Source: Limosilactobacillus equigenerosi DSM 18793 = JCM 14505
GTDB lineage: Bacteria > Bacillota > Bacilli > Lactobacillales > Lactobacillaceae
Assembly: GCF_001311375.1 (NCBI RefSeq)
Contig: NZ_BBAS01000001.1
Location: 1-64,000 of the forward strand
Length of the DNA stretch: 64,000 nucleotides
Direction: 5' to 3'
Part shown: piece after piece, positions 1 to 7,547 of the stretch
Numbering within the stretch: position 1 is the stretch's first letter
Layout of the letters: every line of letters begins with the position of its first letter
Notes under the pieces: generated by a model
The model's database searches: none
Told to the model about the DNA's origin: nothing
Seen by the model: only the letters and a program-made list of their open reading frames with translations
Translations under genes and position numbers: made by a program

Positions 1-2
1 GA

Positions 3-230
3 TCCGCTTTTTGCTTGCTTAATTAACCACGTCCAAATTAGCCATTGAATTATCAAGCCAACACAATATACCCCGGTTCCCCAACTCATCCAAGTAATCA
101 CGGGGTGGTTGAAAACTAAATTTATCACTCGTAACCCCACCGTCGTCATTAACAGATTAACTAATTGACGCTGGATTTGGTCACGTTGTTGTTGTAAGGT
201 GGCTAATCGTTCATTTGGGCGCGTAATTTG
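3..230 (-). CDS. partial small membrane protein (2TM-like), 3' end outside window
   Basis: An open frame of 76 codons runs on the minus strand from just inside the pgi 3' end to the window edge. It encodes a charged, Gln/Arg-rich N-terminal part ([10 protein letters not shown]), then two hydrophobic stretches rich in V, I, L and W separated by a short NHP turn. This is the layout of small two-transmembrane-helix domain proteins. No ATG with a good ribosome binding site is visible: the only ATG in frame is at 149, inside the first hydrophobic stretch. The start may therefore overlap pgi or be hidden by an indel. The product is unknown, and only its position directly downstream of pgi is certain. 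Confidence 0.35.
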
Positions 231-1552
231 TCACCAACTTCTTCAAAACCAGGCTTGCCAAGTAAACCAAACATATTTGTCTTGTATGCTTCAACCCCTG
301 GTTGGTTAAATGGATTAATTCCGTTTAAGTAACCAGAAATTCCCATCGCCACTTCAAAGAAGTAAATTAAGTAACCTAAGGTAAATTCATCTTCCTTGTC
401 AATGTGGACCGTCATTACTGGTACGCCACCTTCATTATGTGCAGCCACCACGGCCCGGTAAGCTTGTGTGTTGACCCAGTCAATACTCTTGCCTTCTAAG
501 TAGCCTAAACCATCTAAATCATTGGCAGCCCCAGGCACATTAAGATCGTGGTTCGGTTGATCTAACTTCACAACCGTTTCCATCAAGTTCCGCCGACCTT
601 CTTGAATGTATTGACCTAAGGAGTGCAAGTCCGTGGTGAAGTTCGCACTGGATGGGTAAATTCCCTTTTGGTCTTTCCCTTCAGATTCACCAGCTAATTG
701 CTTCCACCATTCGGCTAACATCGCCATGTTTGGTTCGTAGTTTTCCAATAATTCCGTCGTGTAACCTTTCCGGTAAAGAATGTTCCGGTAGGCGGCATAT
801 TGGTACGCTTCGTTCTTCGTTAAATCGGGATCAACATAGGTTGCTTCAGCCTTCGCTGCTCCGGCCATTAATTGTTCAATGTCAGCGCCGGAAACGGCAA
901 TTGGTAATAAACCAACCGCTGTTAAGACTGAGAACCGGCCCCCAACACCATCTGGAATAATGAACGTTTCCCAGCCATTGGCGTCAGCTTCCGTCTTCAA
1001 GGCGCCCCGGGCCTTATCCGTTGTGGCGTAAATTCGCTTGTTAGCTTCGGTTTCACCATACTTCTTAACTAACATTTCGTGGAAAATCCGGAAAGCAATT
1101 GATGGTTCCGTTGTCGTTCCGGACTTCGAAATCACGTTAATTGAGAAGTCCTTGTCGCCAATTAAGTTAATTAAATCTTGTAAATAACTTGAACTTAATG
1201 AGTTCCCAGCAAAGACAACCATCGTTTGATCATCGTTGTCCGCATGGGCTAGGTAGAAGCTATCATGCAAGAAGTCGAGTGCCATCCGGGCTCCTAAATA
1301 GGAACCACCAATCCCAATCGTCACTAAGAAATCGGAATCGCTTTGGATTTGCTTAGCGGCTGCTTGAATCCGCGCAAATTCTTCCTGGTCATATTCCGTT
1401 GGTAAGTGTAACCAATCCCGGAAATCAGCGCCCGCCCCCGTACCTTCACGTAATTGTGAATCGGCTGCGTTCACCATCGCTTGAATTTCACTTAATTCGT
1501 TGTCGTGTACAAATTGCTTTAATGCGCTTGCGTCAAATGAAACATGTGCCAT
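203..1552 (-). CDS. pgi: glucose-6-phosphate isomerase
   Basis: The 449-residue protein interconverts glucose-6-phosphate and fructose-6-phosphate in the cytoplasm. Family signatures are visible: the sugar-isomerase core [18 protein letters not shown] near residue 80, the [16 protein letters not shown] phosphate-binding segment near residue 140, [16 protein letters not shown] near residue 205, and [14 protein letters not shown] near the C-terminus, which carries the lysine of the PGI signature. I chose the ATG at 1552 ([14 protein letters not shown]) because GAGGGCGAC lies just upstream; the longer frame to 1612 would read through the promoter. The length is normal for the family. In a heterofermenter the enzyme would mainly connect fructose to the phosphoketolase route, which is inference. 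Confidence 0.97.
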   Translation of the reverse strand: MAHVSFDASALKQFVHDNELSEIQAMVNAADSQLREGTGAGADFRDWLHLPTEYDQEEFARIQAAAKQIQSDSDFLVTIGIGGSYLGARMALDFLHDSFYLAHADNDDQTMVVFAGNSLSSSYLQDLINLIGDKDFSINVISKSGTTTEPSIAFRIFHEMLVKKYGETEANKRIYATTDKARGALKTEADANGWETFIIPDGVGGRFSVLTAVGLLPIAVSGADIEQLMAGAAKAEATYVDPDLTKNEAYQYAAYRNILYRKGYTTELLENYEPNMAMLAEWWKQLAGESEGKDQKGIYPSSANFTTDLHSLGQYIQEGRRNLMETVVKLDQPNHDLNVPGAANDLDGLGYLEGKSIDWVNTQAYRAVVAAHNEGGVPVMTVHIDKEDEFTLGYLIYFFEVAMGISGYLNGINPFNQPGVEAYKTNMFGLLGKPGFEEVGDKLRAQMND

Positions 1553-1583
1553 TTTGTCGCCCTCTTTTCGTTTGTTTGTGATT

Positions 1584-1612
1584 ATCATACCGTGTTTTGA
1601 AACCCTTTTCAA
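1584..1612 (-). promoter_or_regulatory. sigma-A promoter of pgi
   Basis: On the minus strand TTGAAA (1612-1607) and TATGAT (1589-1584) are separated by 17 bp. They lie about 35 bp upstream of the chosen pgi start, which gives a short leader holding the ribosome binding site. Confidence 0.6.
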
Positions 1613-1619
1613 TCAAAAT

Positions 1620-1661
1620 TAAAACACCGCTCGCCGTGTTACCACGCCAAGCGGTGTTTCC
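1620..1661 (-). terminator. terminator after the glcU-like gene and its hairpin array
   Basis: The inverted repeat AACACCGCT / AGCGGTGTT with further internal pairing is followed by a T-rich tract on the minus strand. It ends the transcript that runs from the permease gene through the hairpin elements at 1668-2088. Confidence 0.65.
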
Positions 1662-1667
1662 AAGTTA

Positions 1668-1703
1668 GCCAATCGTCGCTTTTACTGCTCGGTTCACGAC
1701 CTA
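1668..1703 (-). repeat. truncated copy of the 3'-UTR hairpin element
   Basis: Only the end that faces the upstream gene remains. It finishes with the conserved terminal motif TCACGACCT shared by the complete copies that follow. The opposite arm is missing, so it cannot fold like the full elements. Confidence 0.5.
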
Positions 1704-1709
1704 TTTATT

Positions 1710-1833
1710 AACTTCGTTCACTCAGCAGCGCCTTAGTGCCTAACTCAAAATCACGCCGAACCTGATTGCATCAGTTCCGCCGCGATTTGTATCGTTACGC
1801 CAACAGGCGCTTTGATAGCTGAGTTCACGACCT
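1710..1833 (-). repeat. 3'-UTR hairpin element, copy A
   Basis: This is an approximately 124-nt self-complementary unit bounded by AACTTCGTTC and TCACGACCT. Visible nested arms are CTCAGC/GCTGAG, GCGCCT/AGGCGC, CAAAATC/GATTTG and an apical AACCTGAT/ATCAGTT. Its sequence is very different from copies B-D, but it keeps the same boundaries, the same length and the same nested-stem layout. Confidence 0.7.
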
Positions 1834-1838
1834 ATTTC

Positions 1839-1959
1839 TAACTACGTTCGGCGGACAGCCACCAAGTCATAACGCAAAACTGACGCCGACGGATATCCTA
1901 TCCGCCAACGCCAGTTTCAACGTTATGATAAGGTGGCTTTTTCGTCCGCCTCACGACCT
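1839..1959 (-). repeat. 3'-UTR hairpin element, copy B
   Basis: The unit is bounded by TAACTACGTTCG and TCACGACCT. Nested arms are GGCGGAC/GTCCGCC, AGCCACC/GGTGGCT, TCATAACG/CGTTATGA, AACTG/CAGTT and apical CGGATA/TATCCG. Compared with copy D at 26275-26395, several paired positions change on both sides (GGCGGAC/GTCCGCC against GGCGGGC/GCCCGCC), which is what selection on a folded structure produces. Confidence 0.8.
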
Positions 1960-1964
1960 GGATG

Positions 1965-2088
1965 TAACTACGTTCGCCACGCGGAAGCCTAGTGCCTAAC
2001 TATGACAAAGGCGCCGACCCTAGCATAGATAGTGCCAACGCCTTGTCTACGTTAGGCCACGGCTTCCCTGATGCGTGGCTCACGACCT
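1965..2088 (-). repeat. 3'-UTR hairpin element, copy C
   Basis: The unit is bounded by TAACTACGTTCG and TCACGACCT. Nested arms are GCCACGC/GCGTGGC, GGAAGCC/GGCTTCC, CCTAAC/GTTAGG and GACAA..GGCG/CGCCTTGTC, with a small apical CTA/TAG pair. Its TCACGACCT end lies five bases from the stop codon of the permease gene at 2094, so the element starts the 3' untranslated region of that gene. Confidence 0.8.
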
Positions 2089-2093
2089 ATTTA

Positions 2094-2963
2094 TTAAGCA
2101 GCAATCGTCATAATGCTACCAATTACAATTAAAGCAATCCCTAACACAGTGTACTTCATTTCACGCTTGCTGTGATGTTCATGTAAGATGATAATTCCAC
2201 CTAATGTAGCAATAATCACATTCAATTGCGTCAAGACAAAGGCCACGTTAACCCCTAAATCACGACCAGCAAAGATGTACGCAATGGCAGCACATCCCCA
2301 CGCAACCCCGGCAATGATGTTCGTGTATTGTTCCCGATCCTTAAAGGACTTAATTTGACCGGTAAATAATTGGTATAAGACCGCCCCAATGAAAATTCCC
2401 AAAGCTTGTGGGAAGAATAATCCTTCTGGCTTGGCATTTAATAAGAACGGAATTTTAGGAAAGGCAGAATAAATCCAGTAACCAATCGTACTTACCAATA
2501 AGAATAAGACGTTGCTTACCGTCACCGCTCCAACTTTATCAGCAGCATCCTTATCAACTACTGACGTACATAGGGCTCCAATAACCACTACGGCTAAAGC
2601 AATGAACCCAACGGTAATTGACCGAACCGTGTCCCATTCTTTAAAGACTAACGTTCCGATAATTGAGTTCCCAACTAATTGGAACACCGTTGATAAAGGA
2701 ATCGCCTTGGAAACCCCCATCTTCTTCATCGCAATGAATTGACCAACTTGCGCCGTTGACCAAAGCATCCCACAGATTAATGCAAAGATAAAAATTTCAA
2801 CTGAAACATGGGGCCGCATGACTAATTGCGTCACAATTGCCACTAATAACGCCCCCGAACCAATCCCGAAGATTTGGTGTTTTTCTGTTCCACCGGCCTT
2901 CGTTGCCAATAGTGGCATAATCCCCCAGGCTAACGCTGGAATTAATCCAATTAAATAACTCAT
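2094..2963 (-). CDS. GRP-family glucose/ribose uptake permease (GlcU/RbsU-like)
   Basis: The 289-residue protein has about ten hydrophobic segments and a short N-terminus (MSYLIGLIPALAWGIMPLLA), the layout of the glucose/ribose porter family, a branch of the drug/metabolite transporter superfamily. Family hallmarks include the PALAWG start, a K-x-G-x-S-x-A pattern (KKMGVSKAIPLST) near residue 80 and a charged HEHHSKREMKY loop near the end. It should carry glucose or another monosaccharide across the membrane by proton symport, without phosphorylation; the exact sugar cannot be read from sequence. It stands alone with its own promoter and a catabolite-type site, and three hairpin elements follow its stop codon. 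Confidence 0.85.
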   Translation of the reverse strand: MSYLIGLIPALAWGIMPLLATKAGGTEKHQIFGIGSGALLVAIVTQLVMRPHVSVEIFIFALICGMLWSTAQVGQFIAMKKMGVSKAIPLSTVFQLVGNSIIGTLVFKEWDTVRSITVGFIALAVVVIGALCTSVVDKDAADKVGAVTVSNVLFLLVSTIGYWIYSAFPKIPFLLNAKPEGLFFPQALGIFIGAVLYQLFTGQIKSFKDREQYTNIIAGVAWGCAAIAYIFAGRDLGVNVAFVLTQLNVIIATLGGIIILHEHHSKREMKYTVLGIALIVIGSIMTIAA

Positions 2964-2998
2964 CCTTATAGAATCCTCTCTTTCTCAATTAGATACTT

Positions 2999-3036
2999 AT
3001 TATACTAAAATGAAAACGGATACGCAAGCGTTTACA
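2999..3036 (-). promoter_or_regulatory. promoter with overlapping CcpA (cre) site of the permease gene
   Basis: On the minus strand TTGCGT (3027-3022) and TATAAT (3004-2999) are 17 bp apart. The 14-mer TGTAAACGCTTGCG (3036-3023) matches the catabolite-responsive element consensus TGWAARCGYTWNCW at 13 of 14 positions and overlaps the -35 box. Binding there would block the promoter, so carbon catabolite repression by CcpA is likely. Confidence 0.7.
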
Positions 3037-3067
3037 CCCAACTTTTGTATCCGTTTTCTAAATTTAT

Positions 3068-4555
3068 TTAATTGTGATCAACTTTTGGAATCCAAACCGT
3101 CACCGTCGTCCCTTGATTTGGTTGACTTGTAACAGTTACTTTACCATGGTGTAATTCCACTAAGTGCCGGACAATTGACATTCCCAGCCCCGTTTCACCA
3201 TATTGGGTCCGCATCCGCGATGGATCCGCCTTGTAGAAGCGTTCCCAAATTTGGTCAATTTGCGCTTGAGTCATCCCAATCCCCGTATCTTGAATTTCAA
3301 ATTCAATTCCAGTCGTTGTTTCACGTCCTTGGACTGTAATTTGCCCATGTTCGGTAAATTGGATTGCATTTTGTAAAATGTTAAATAAAATTTGCACAAT
3401 GCGATCTTGATCGGCGTACATCATTAATTTAGCTGGCGTCTTCAAAATCACTTCATCATCATTAGCTTTAGCCTTTTTCCCTAATTGCGTCACTAGGTTA
3501 TGCAACATCACGCTTGCATCGAATTCTTCCGGCACCAACGCCACTTTGTTCGTCCGTACCTTTTCAAAATCCAACGTTTCATTCACTAACCGAATTAAGC
3601 GTTGCGTTTCTTGAGCCATCAACCCAGGCTTTGTTCATAATCTTCCGGTTCAATCGCCCCATATTGCATTCCTTCAATCAAACCATTAATCGTTGTTAAT
3701 GGCGTCCGCAATTCATGCGCAGCATTGGCTAACAAGCTATTGCGTCGTTCTTCTTGCGCACTGATTTCAGTTCGTTGAGCATTTAAAGTGCTAGTCATCT
3801 CATTAAAATCATTACTGAGCGCCGAGAATTCGTCATTTCCTGGCAAGGCCAAATTAACTGAATAATCACCCGCCGTTACCTGTTTTGTAGCTTGCCGAAT
3901 CTTAGTAATCCGCCGACTCATCGACCGGGCAATCCAATAACTAACAATTAATGCGACAATTAAACCCGCCAACATTGCATTAACCATCGTTAATAAAATT
4001 TTATGATTTTCTTGCCGGAGCTGATTTAAATTCGTGACGGCGGCCACCACCGTCACTAACTTACCATGATAAAAATACGGCCGTAAAACTGCCGTTACGC
4101 GTTGGTGCTTTAACTTAGCTCGTTGAGTATGATTAGCATAACCAGTTAACTTAACTTCATTTTTAGCTAAGCGATGATTATCACTAGCCTGAACAATGCG
4201 TTGATAAACCGATTGCCCAGCTTCTAATTGTTGCCATTGCTTTTTTTGAAATTGATAATGATAATCCATTCGTATGGTAAATTGATCGATGTTTGGCATT
4301 ATAAATCACCACATCAACCTTTTGATTATCCAAAATCTGCCCTTGGGCTTGCATACTAATTGGGTTAATCACTAATTGATGATCTTGATATTGAATTGAT
4401 GATTTAACAATGACTTGCGTATCTTGTGCTAAGCGGGCCCAAGTTGATTGGTACATGCGCGATTCATTGTTACTAATAAATGCTACTAACATCATAATCA
4501 CCATCGTCATAATGACCATGGTAAAAGCAAGCATTTGCTTATACAACATCCGCAT
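3068..4555 (-). CDS. sensor histidine kinase, frame broken twice
   Basis: Read as one locus, this is an OmpR-type partner kinase. An N-terminal helix (MLAFTMVIMTMVIMMLVAF) is followed by an extracytoplasmic sensor of about 130 residues, a second helix, a HAMP linker (SRRITKIRQATKQVTAGDYSVNL), and a HisKA helix with the phosphorylated histidine in AHELRTPLTTINGL. The ATPase part has N, G1 and G2 boxes (NILQNAIQF, DTGIGM, GLGMSIVRHL). The frame breaks at a T7 run (4241-4247), where six T restore it, and near 3622, where GGG must be GGGG. Both fit the window-wide homopolymer errors, so I think the gene is intact. It lies 18 bp downstream of its response regulator. The stimulus is unknown. Confidence 0.85.
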
Positions 4556-4573
4556 TATTACTTACTCCTTGGT

Positions 4574-5287
4574 TTACTTAGCATCAGAATCGTCAAATTT
4601 ATATCCCACTCCCCAAACCGTTTGAATGATTTGCGGACCAACTGCCCGAATCTTTTGCCGTAACTTCTTAATGTGGGCGTCGACCGTCCGTTCATCACCC
4701 ATGTATTCATAGTTCCAAACTTGTTCTAACAATTGTTCCCGCGTAAAGACTTGCTTTGGTTTCATTGCCATCACCCGTAACAAATCAAATTCCTTTGGGG
4801 TTAAGTCATGAATTAATTTTTCGTTTAAATAAGCTTCGCGGGTCTTCGTATTTAACTTAAAGTTTTCCGTTTGAACGTCAAACAAGCCGTCAGCAACTGG
4901 TTCTGCTTCTGGTTGCACTAATTGCGTCCGGCGATATAACGCTTCAAGCGGGCAATTAACGTAATCGGACTAAATGGTTTCGTTACATAATCATCCGCTC
5001 CCATTTCCAATCCTAAGACTTGGTCACTTTCGGATGACCGCGCCGTTAACATCACGATTGGCACCGTTGGGGACATCTTCCGAATTTCAGCTGAAACCTG
5101 CATCCCATCTTTTTTTCGGTAAATTTAAATCTAACAAAATCATATCAAATGGTTGTACAGCATTCGCAAACGTTTCAACTGCTACTTCACCATCATTAGC
5201 ATACGTAACATCCCAATTTTCCTTTTTAAAAAACATTCCCATCATTTCCGTTACTGATGGGTTATCTTCGACCATCAAAATTCGCAT
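4574..5287 (-). CDS. OmpR-family response regulator, frame broken twice
   Basis: The receiver domain ([15 protein letters not shown]) has the acidic pair ED, the phosphoacceptor aspartate in [13 protein letters not shown], a threonine in VMLTARS and the lysine in VTKPFSP. It is followed by a winged-helix DNA-binding domain ([20 protein letters not shown] ... [14 protein letters not shown] ... VWGVGYKF). The frame breaks at a T7 run (5110-5116; six T restore [10 protein letters not shown]) and near 4949, where one G is missing (AAGCG for AAGGCG, giving [11 protein letters not shown]). The expected product is about 237 residues, a normal size. It is the first gene of the two-gene operon with the kinase. 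Confidence 0.87.
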
Positions 5288-5350
5288 TTGGTGTCTCCTT
5301 TATTTAATAATCTTAATTCGCTTTCTTATTATAACCATAAATCCGGACAA

Positions 5351-5370
5351 ATTCACAATTTAATGTGAAT
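5351..5370. promoter_or_regulatory. perfect dyad between the two-component operon and ssrA
   Basis: ATTCACA-N6-TGTGAAT is a perfect 7-bp inverted repeat in the divergent intergenic region. It is upstream of both the response-regulator gene (minus) and ssrA (plus). It could be an operator, perhaps for the response regulator itself; nothing in the sequence proves which gene it controls. Confidence 0.35.
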
Positions 5371-5397
5371 ATTCCCCCACTTTTTATAAAAATGCGT

Positions 5398-5403
5398 TAT
5401 AAT
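5398..5403 (+). promoter_or_regulatory. -10 box of ssrA
   Basis: A consensus TATAAT ends 12 bp before the mature 5' end of tmRNA. No convincing -35 box is seen at the usual distance. Confidence 0.5.
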
Positions 5404-5415
5404 GGTCCAATAAAC

Positions 5416-5789
5416 GGGGATGTTTTTGGATTCGACGGGTATAGTTCGAGTTCTAACTGCGTTTCGAAGGTTGCGTCTTCGTAAAAACGCTCAGTTTTAA
5501 ATTATAACTGCAAACAATAATTCAAACTCTTACGCATTAGCTGCCTAAACACCAGCAGGCGTAAATCCAAGCTGGGCTCGGTCATGGTGCGGTTTTGGGT
5601 TTCATTTAATTAGTGACCTACGCTTAACTATGCAGTTGGAATAGTTAAGAAGAGTTTTTTGCCAACTAGTTAGTCATGCTAGCCTTGATTAGCGGCGCTT
5701 TGGCTAACGAACTTTAAATTGTTAATCTATGAACGTAGACGTTAGAATGGCGATATATTCGGACAGGGGTTCGATTCCCCTCATCTCCA
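5416..5789 (+). ncRNA. ssrA: transfer-messenger RNA (tmRNA)
   Basis: The 5' end GGGGATG pairs with CATCTCC at the 3' end to form the tRNA-like acceptor stem. A T-arm (ACAGGGGTTCGATTCCCCT) precedes the 3' end, and the typical GGATTCGACGGG follows the 5' stem. The internal reading frame begins at GCA (5510) and ends at TAA (5546-5548), giving the tag ANNNSNSYALAA. The ALAA end is the usual ClpXP degradation signal; the first residues (ANNN rather than the common AKNN) are slightly unusual. The bases after the discriminator A read TCC, so CCA is probably added after transcription. It rescues stalled ribosomes together with SmpB, encoded at 26399-26869. Confidence 0.95.
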
Positions 5790-5813
5790 TCCATAATCAC
5801 AAGAACACGGCAA

Positions 5814-5852
5814 ACCGTCACCAGCAACAAACGTTGATTGGTGGCGGTTTTC
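5814..5852 (+). terminator. terminator of ssrA
   Basis: ACCGTCACCA pairs with TGGTGGCGGT (one G:T pair) around a 15-nt loop, and TTTT follows directly. It lies 25 bp after tmRNA. Confidence 0.65.
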
Positions 5853-5913
5853 CTATTGCCTTAATCTTTAAATAACGTGGCATCGTGTAATTTTGTTGCA
5901 CGTTTGTTGCACT

Positions 5914-5946
5914 AAAAAAGCCCTCGACCAATATGGCTGAGGGGTT
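5914..5946 (-). terminator. minus-strand terminator of the small island operon
   Basis: On the minus strand CCCTC ... GAGGG is followed by TTTTTT. It lies downstream of the small minus-strand genes at 6082-6547. Two direct copies of TTGTTGCAC lie just beyond it (about 5894-5911), as often seen near integrase ends in tmRNA-associated islands. Confidence 0.45.
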
Positions 5947-6081
5947 AGTTTCTACCTATGAGATTATGGTTATTGCCGTTTAGCATAAACAACAGAATTA
6001 AGTTGGTTCATGTCTGCATCATTACTAAAAAACGACTACCGTTTGGCAGACGTTTTAATATAATTTAATCGTTCCATAACT

Positions 6082-6336
6082 TTAATAATAAGTTTTTTTC
6101 AACGGTTCTTTTTTGTCATCACTTAAAACGTTCACTACATCAATATCATAATCATCAGAATTAGGATCCCATAGATAAATCAAATAATCATCAAGGTCAT
6201 TAATCTTGTCCTGTATTTCAGACACTTTCATCAATAGCTTCCCATTTTTATCGCAAAACAAATCAATGGCCCCGCTCATTATTTCTTCGATTTGAAAAGC
6301 AGTTAATTCATTTAATTTACTTTTTAAATCAATCAT
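6082..6336 (-). CDS. small acidic protein of unknown function
   Basis: I do not recognise this 84-residue protein. It starts MIDLKSKLNELTAFQIEEIMSG and is rich in D, E and K, with an acidic, Tyr-rich middle (DLDDYLIYLWDPNSDDYDID). There is no membrane segment. Its ATG overlaps the stop codon of a truncated upstream frame (6329-6547), so the two were probably translated together. Small acidic partners encoded directly after a larger protein's C-terminus are typical of immunity proteins for polymorphic toxins. That is only an analogy here. Its AT-rich composition differs from its neighbours, and with its position after ssrA this suggests horizontally acquired DNA. Confidence 0.5.
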   Translation of the reverse strand: MIDLKSKLNELTAFQIEEIMSGAIDLFCDKNGKLLMKVSEIQDKINDLDDYLIYLWDPNSDDYDIDVVNVLSDDKKEPLKKTYY

Positions 6337-6547
6337 CTAAAATCACCAACTTTCCCCGATTAAATAATACTACGTAACCTAGATCTTTATTTATAAAGCC
6401 GTCAATTCCAACATCCATTGCTACCATTGACCAAACGGCCTGGCGGGTGTTATTACCTAATGCTCCAATACCGGCTTTTCTGATATCAATCCCTGAATTT
6501 CTTACAATTTCTGATACCTTTTCCTTATCTACTAGAATTGTATCATC
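6329..6547 (-). pseudogene. C-terminal remnant of an unknown protein
   Basis: An open frame of about 72 codons begins right after an in-frame stop and has no start codon or ribosome binding site. The peptide reads LVDKEKVSEIVRNSGIDIRK, then NNTRQAVWSMVAMDVGIDG, and ends YVVLFNRGKLVILDD. The end resembles the closing strand of ADP-ribosyltransferase-like domains (GxDG then YVVFN), but the match is weak and short. It overlaps the next small gene by a few bases. I take it as the surviving 3' part of a truncated gene, possibly a toxin. Confidence 0.35.
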
Positions 6548-6593
6548 TCACAAAGTTGCTGTAACTAGTTCGTGACTTTCATCTCCATTGGTT

Positions 6594-6629
6594 AAAGACC
6601 AGGTAGTCACTGACTACTTGGTCTTTTTC
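6594..6629 (+). terminator. hairpin with T-tract
   Basis: AAAGACCAGGTAGTCA pairs with TGACTACTTGGTCTTT, followed by more T. It separates the island-like stretch from the membrane protein/XRE operon. Confidence 0.55.
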
Positions 6630-6693
6630 ATTACCAATTATTTGCGTAGTTTACGCAAGTCTACCTCCTCCTTAGTCGGTAACTTTTTTACTC

Positions 6694-6738
6694 TTTATGT
6701 AAAATATACTTTACATAAATAATACTAAGTTTTACAAT
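6694..6738 (+). promoter_or_regulatory. promoter with 26-bp palindromic operator of the membrane protein/XRE operon
   Basis: TTTATGTAAA-ATATAC-TTTACATAAA (6694-6719) is a perfect 10-bp inverted repeat with a 6-bp spacer. Its right arm contains the -35 box TTTACA (6710-6715), and TACAAT (6733-6738) lies 17 bp further as -10. A repressor on the palindrome would block RNA polymerase. The XRE protein encoded second in this operon is the obvious candidate, which is inference. Confidence 0.65.
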
Positions 6739-6765
6739 GATGATAAATCAAAGGAGGTCTTTATC

Positions 6766-7263
6766 ATGCAAACATTTAAAGCTGTTTTATTACTCATCTC
6801 TTTATTAACCGGTATCTATCTCGCCTACTGGGGCGGCAAGCAACAAAAATTCGACGAACGTCAAACCCACATTCGCAATCAAGCCTTCCGCCATGCCTAT
6901 GCCAGTACCCTCGTTTTAATCGTTGTCTTGGCCATGATTAATTACGCCGGTTGGTGGCCCCATCAACTCACCGTCGCGCCTCTCTTATTCGGTCTCTTTG
7001 CCTTCATGCAATTAGTTGCAACCATTGATATTATTTGGCACGGTGGCTACTTCGCCGTTAATAAAACCCCTGGCCAACAAAAATTATTAACTTGGTTTAT
7101 GGGTGGCATGGCCCTGTTTTTATGGGGCTTAATCATAATCAACCTAAGTAACGGCGTTTCAGTTAGTGATTCATGGGATTCAATCTTACTCACAATCGTC
7201 ATCACCATCCTCTTCCTTGTCATGTTACTACGCAAAATCTTTGACCAACGGGAGGATGATTAA
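6766..7263 (+). CDS. four-helix integral membrane protein paired with XRE regulator
   Basis: The 165-residue protein starts after a strong AAAGGAGG. It has hydrophobic segments near residues 5-22, 45-65, 70-92, 108-128 and 138-156, and a conserved-looking short loop GGKQQKFDERQTHIRNQAFRH after the first helix. Membrane proteins of this size, with a DERQ-type motif after the first helix, are commonly encoded directly before a small XRE repressor in Firmicutes. The function is unknown. The regulator starts 3 bp after its stop, so the two are translationally linked and probably under the palindrome at 6694-6719. Confidence 0.7.
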   Translation: MQTFKAVLLLISLLTGIYLAYWGGKQQKFDERQTHIRNQAFRHAYASTLVLIVVLAMINYAGWWPHQLTVAPLLFGLFAFMQLVATIDIIWHGGYFAVNKTPGQQKLLTWFMGGMALFLWGLIIINLSNGVSVSDSWDSILLTIVITILFLVMLLRKIFDQREDD

Positions 7264-7265
7264 TC

Positions 7266-7469
7266 ATGAAAAATCTCCGCTTAAAAGCGGCCAGGGCGCG
7301 TTGTGACCTTTCGCAACAAGCTTTAGCCGACCGGGTGGGAGTTACCCGGCAAACCATTTCAGCGATTGAAAAAGGCGACTATAATCCGACGATTAACCTC
7401 TGTTTAGCCATTTGCCACGCTCTCAATGTCACTTTAAATGATTTATTTTGGGACGAACAGGAAAATTAA
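7266..7469 (+). CDS. small XRE-family transcriptional regulator
   Basis: The 67-residue protein is almost wholly a Cro/CI-type helix-turn-helix. LRLKAARARCDLSQQALADRV precedes the recognition helix GVTRQTISAIEKGDYNPTI, and LNVTLNDLFWDE follows. It matches the YozG/YgzD-like single-domain repressors in length and pattern. It follows the membrane protein by 3 bp with GGGAGG just upstream (7251-7256). It is the likely ligand of the palindrome at the operon promoter, so autoregulation is expected. Confidence 0.85.
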   Translation: MKNLRLKAARARCDLSQQALADRVGVTRQTISAIEKGDYNPTINLCLAICHALNVTLNDLFWDEQEN

Positions 7470-7483
7470 ATTCAAATTAGGGA

Positions 7484-7512
7484 TTGACGAACTAAAATGA
7501 GAGTGTTTTAAT
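7484..7512 (+). promoter_or_regulatory. promoter of the leader-peptide / nhaC transcript
   Basis: TTGACG (7484-7489) and TTTAAT (7507-7512) are 17 bp apart. They lie about 280 bp upstream of the antiporter gene, leaving a long untranslated leader. Confidence 0.6.
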
Positions 7513-7547
7513 ATAACCAAGCTATTAACAAGAAAGGATCAAGTAAG

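Noticed and set aside
1668-2088. CRISPR array
   Set aside because: Units are about 120 nt, self-complementary and adjacent without unique spacers; no cas genes are near.
3068-5287. Two-component system as a true pseudogene pair
   Set aside because: All breaks are single-base homopolymer changes of the same kind seen in essential genes, and all catalytic motifs are intact.
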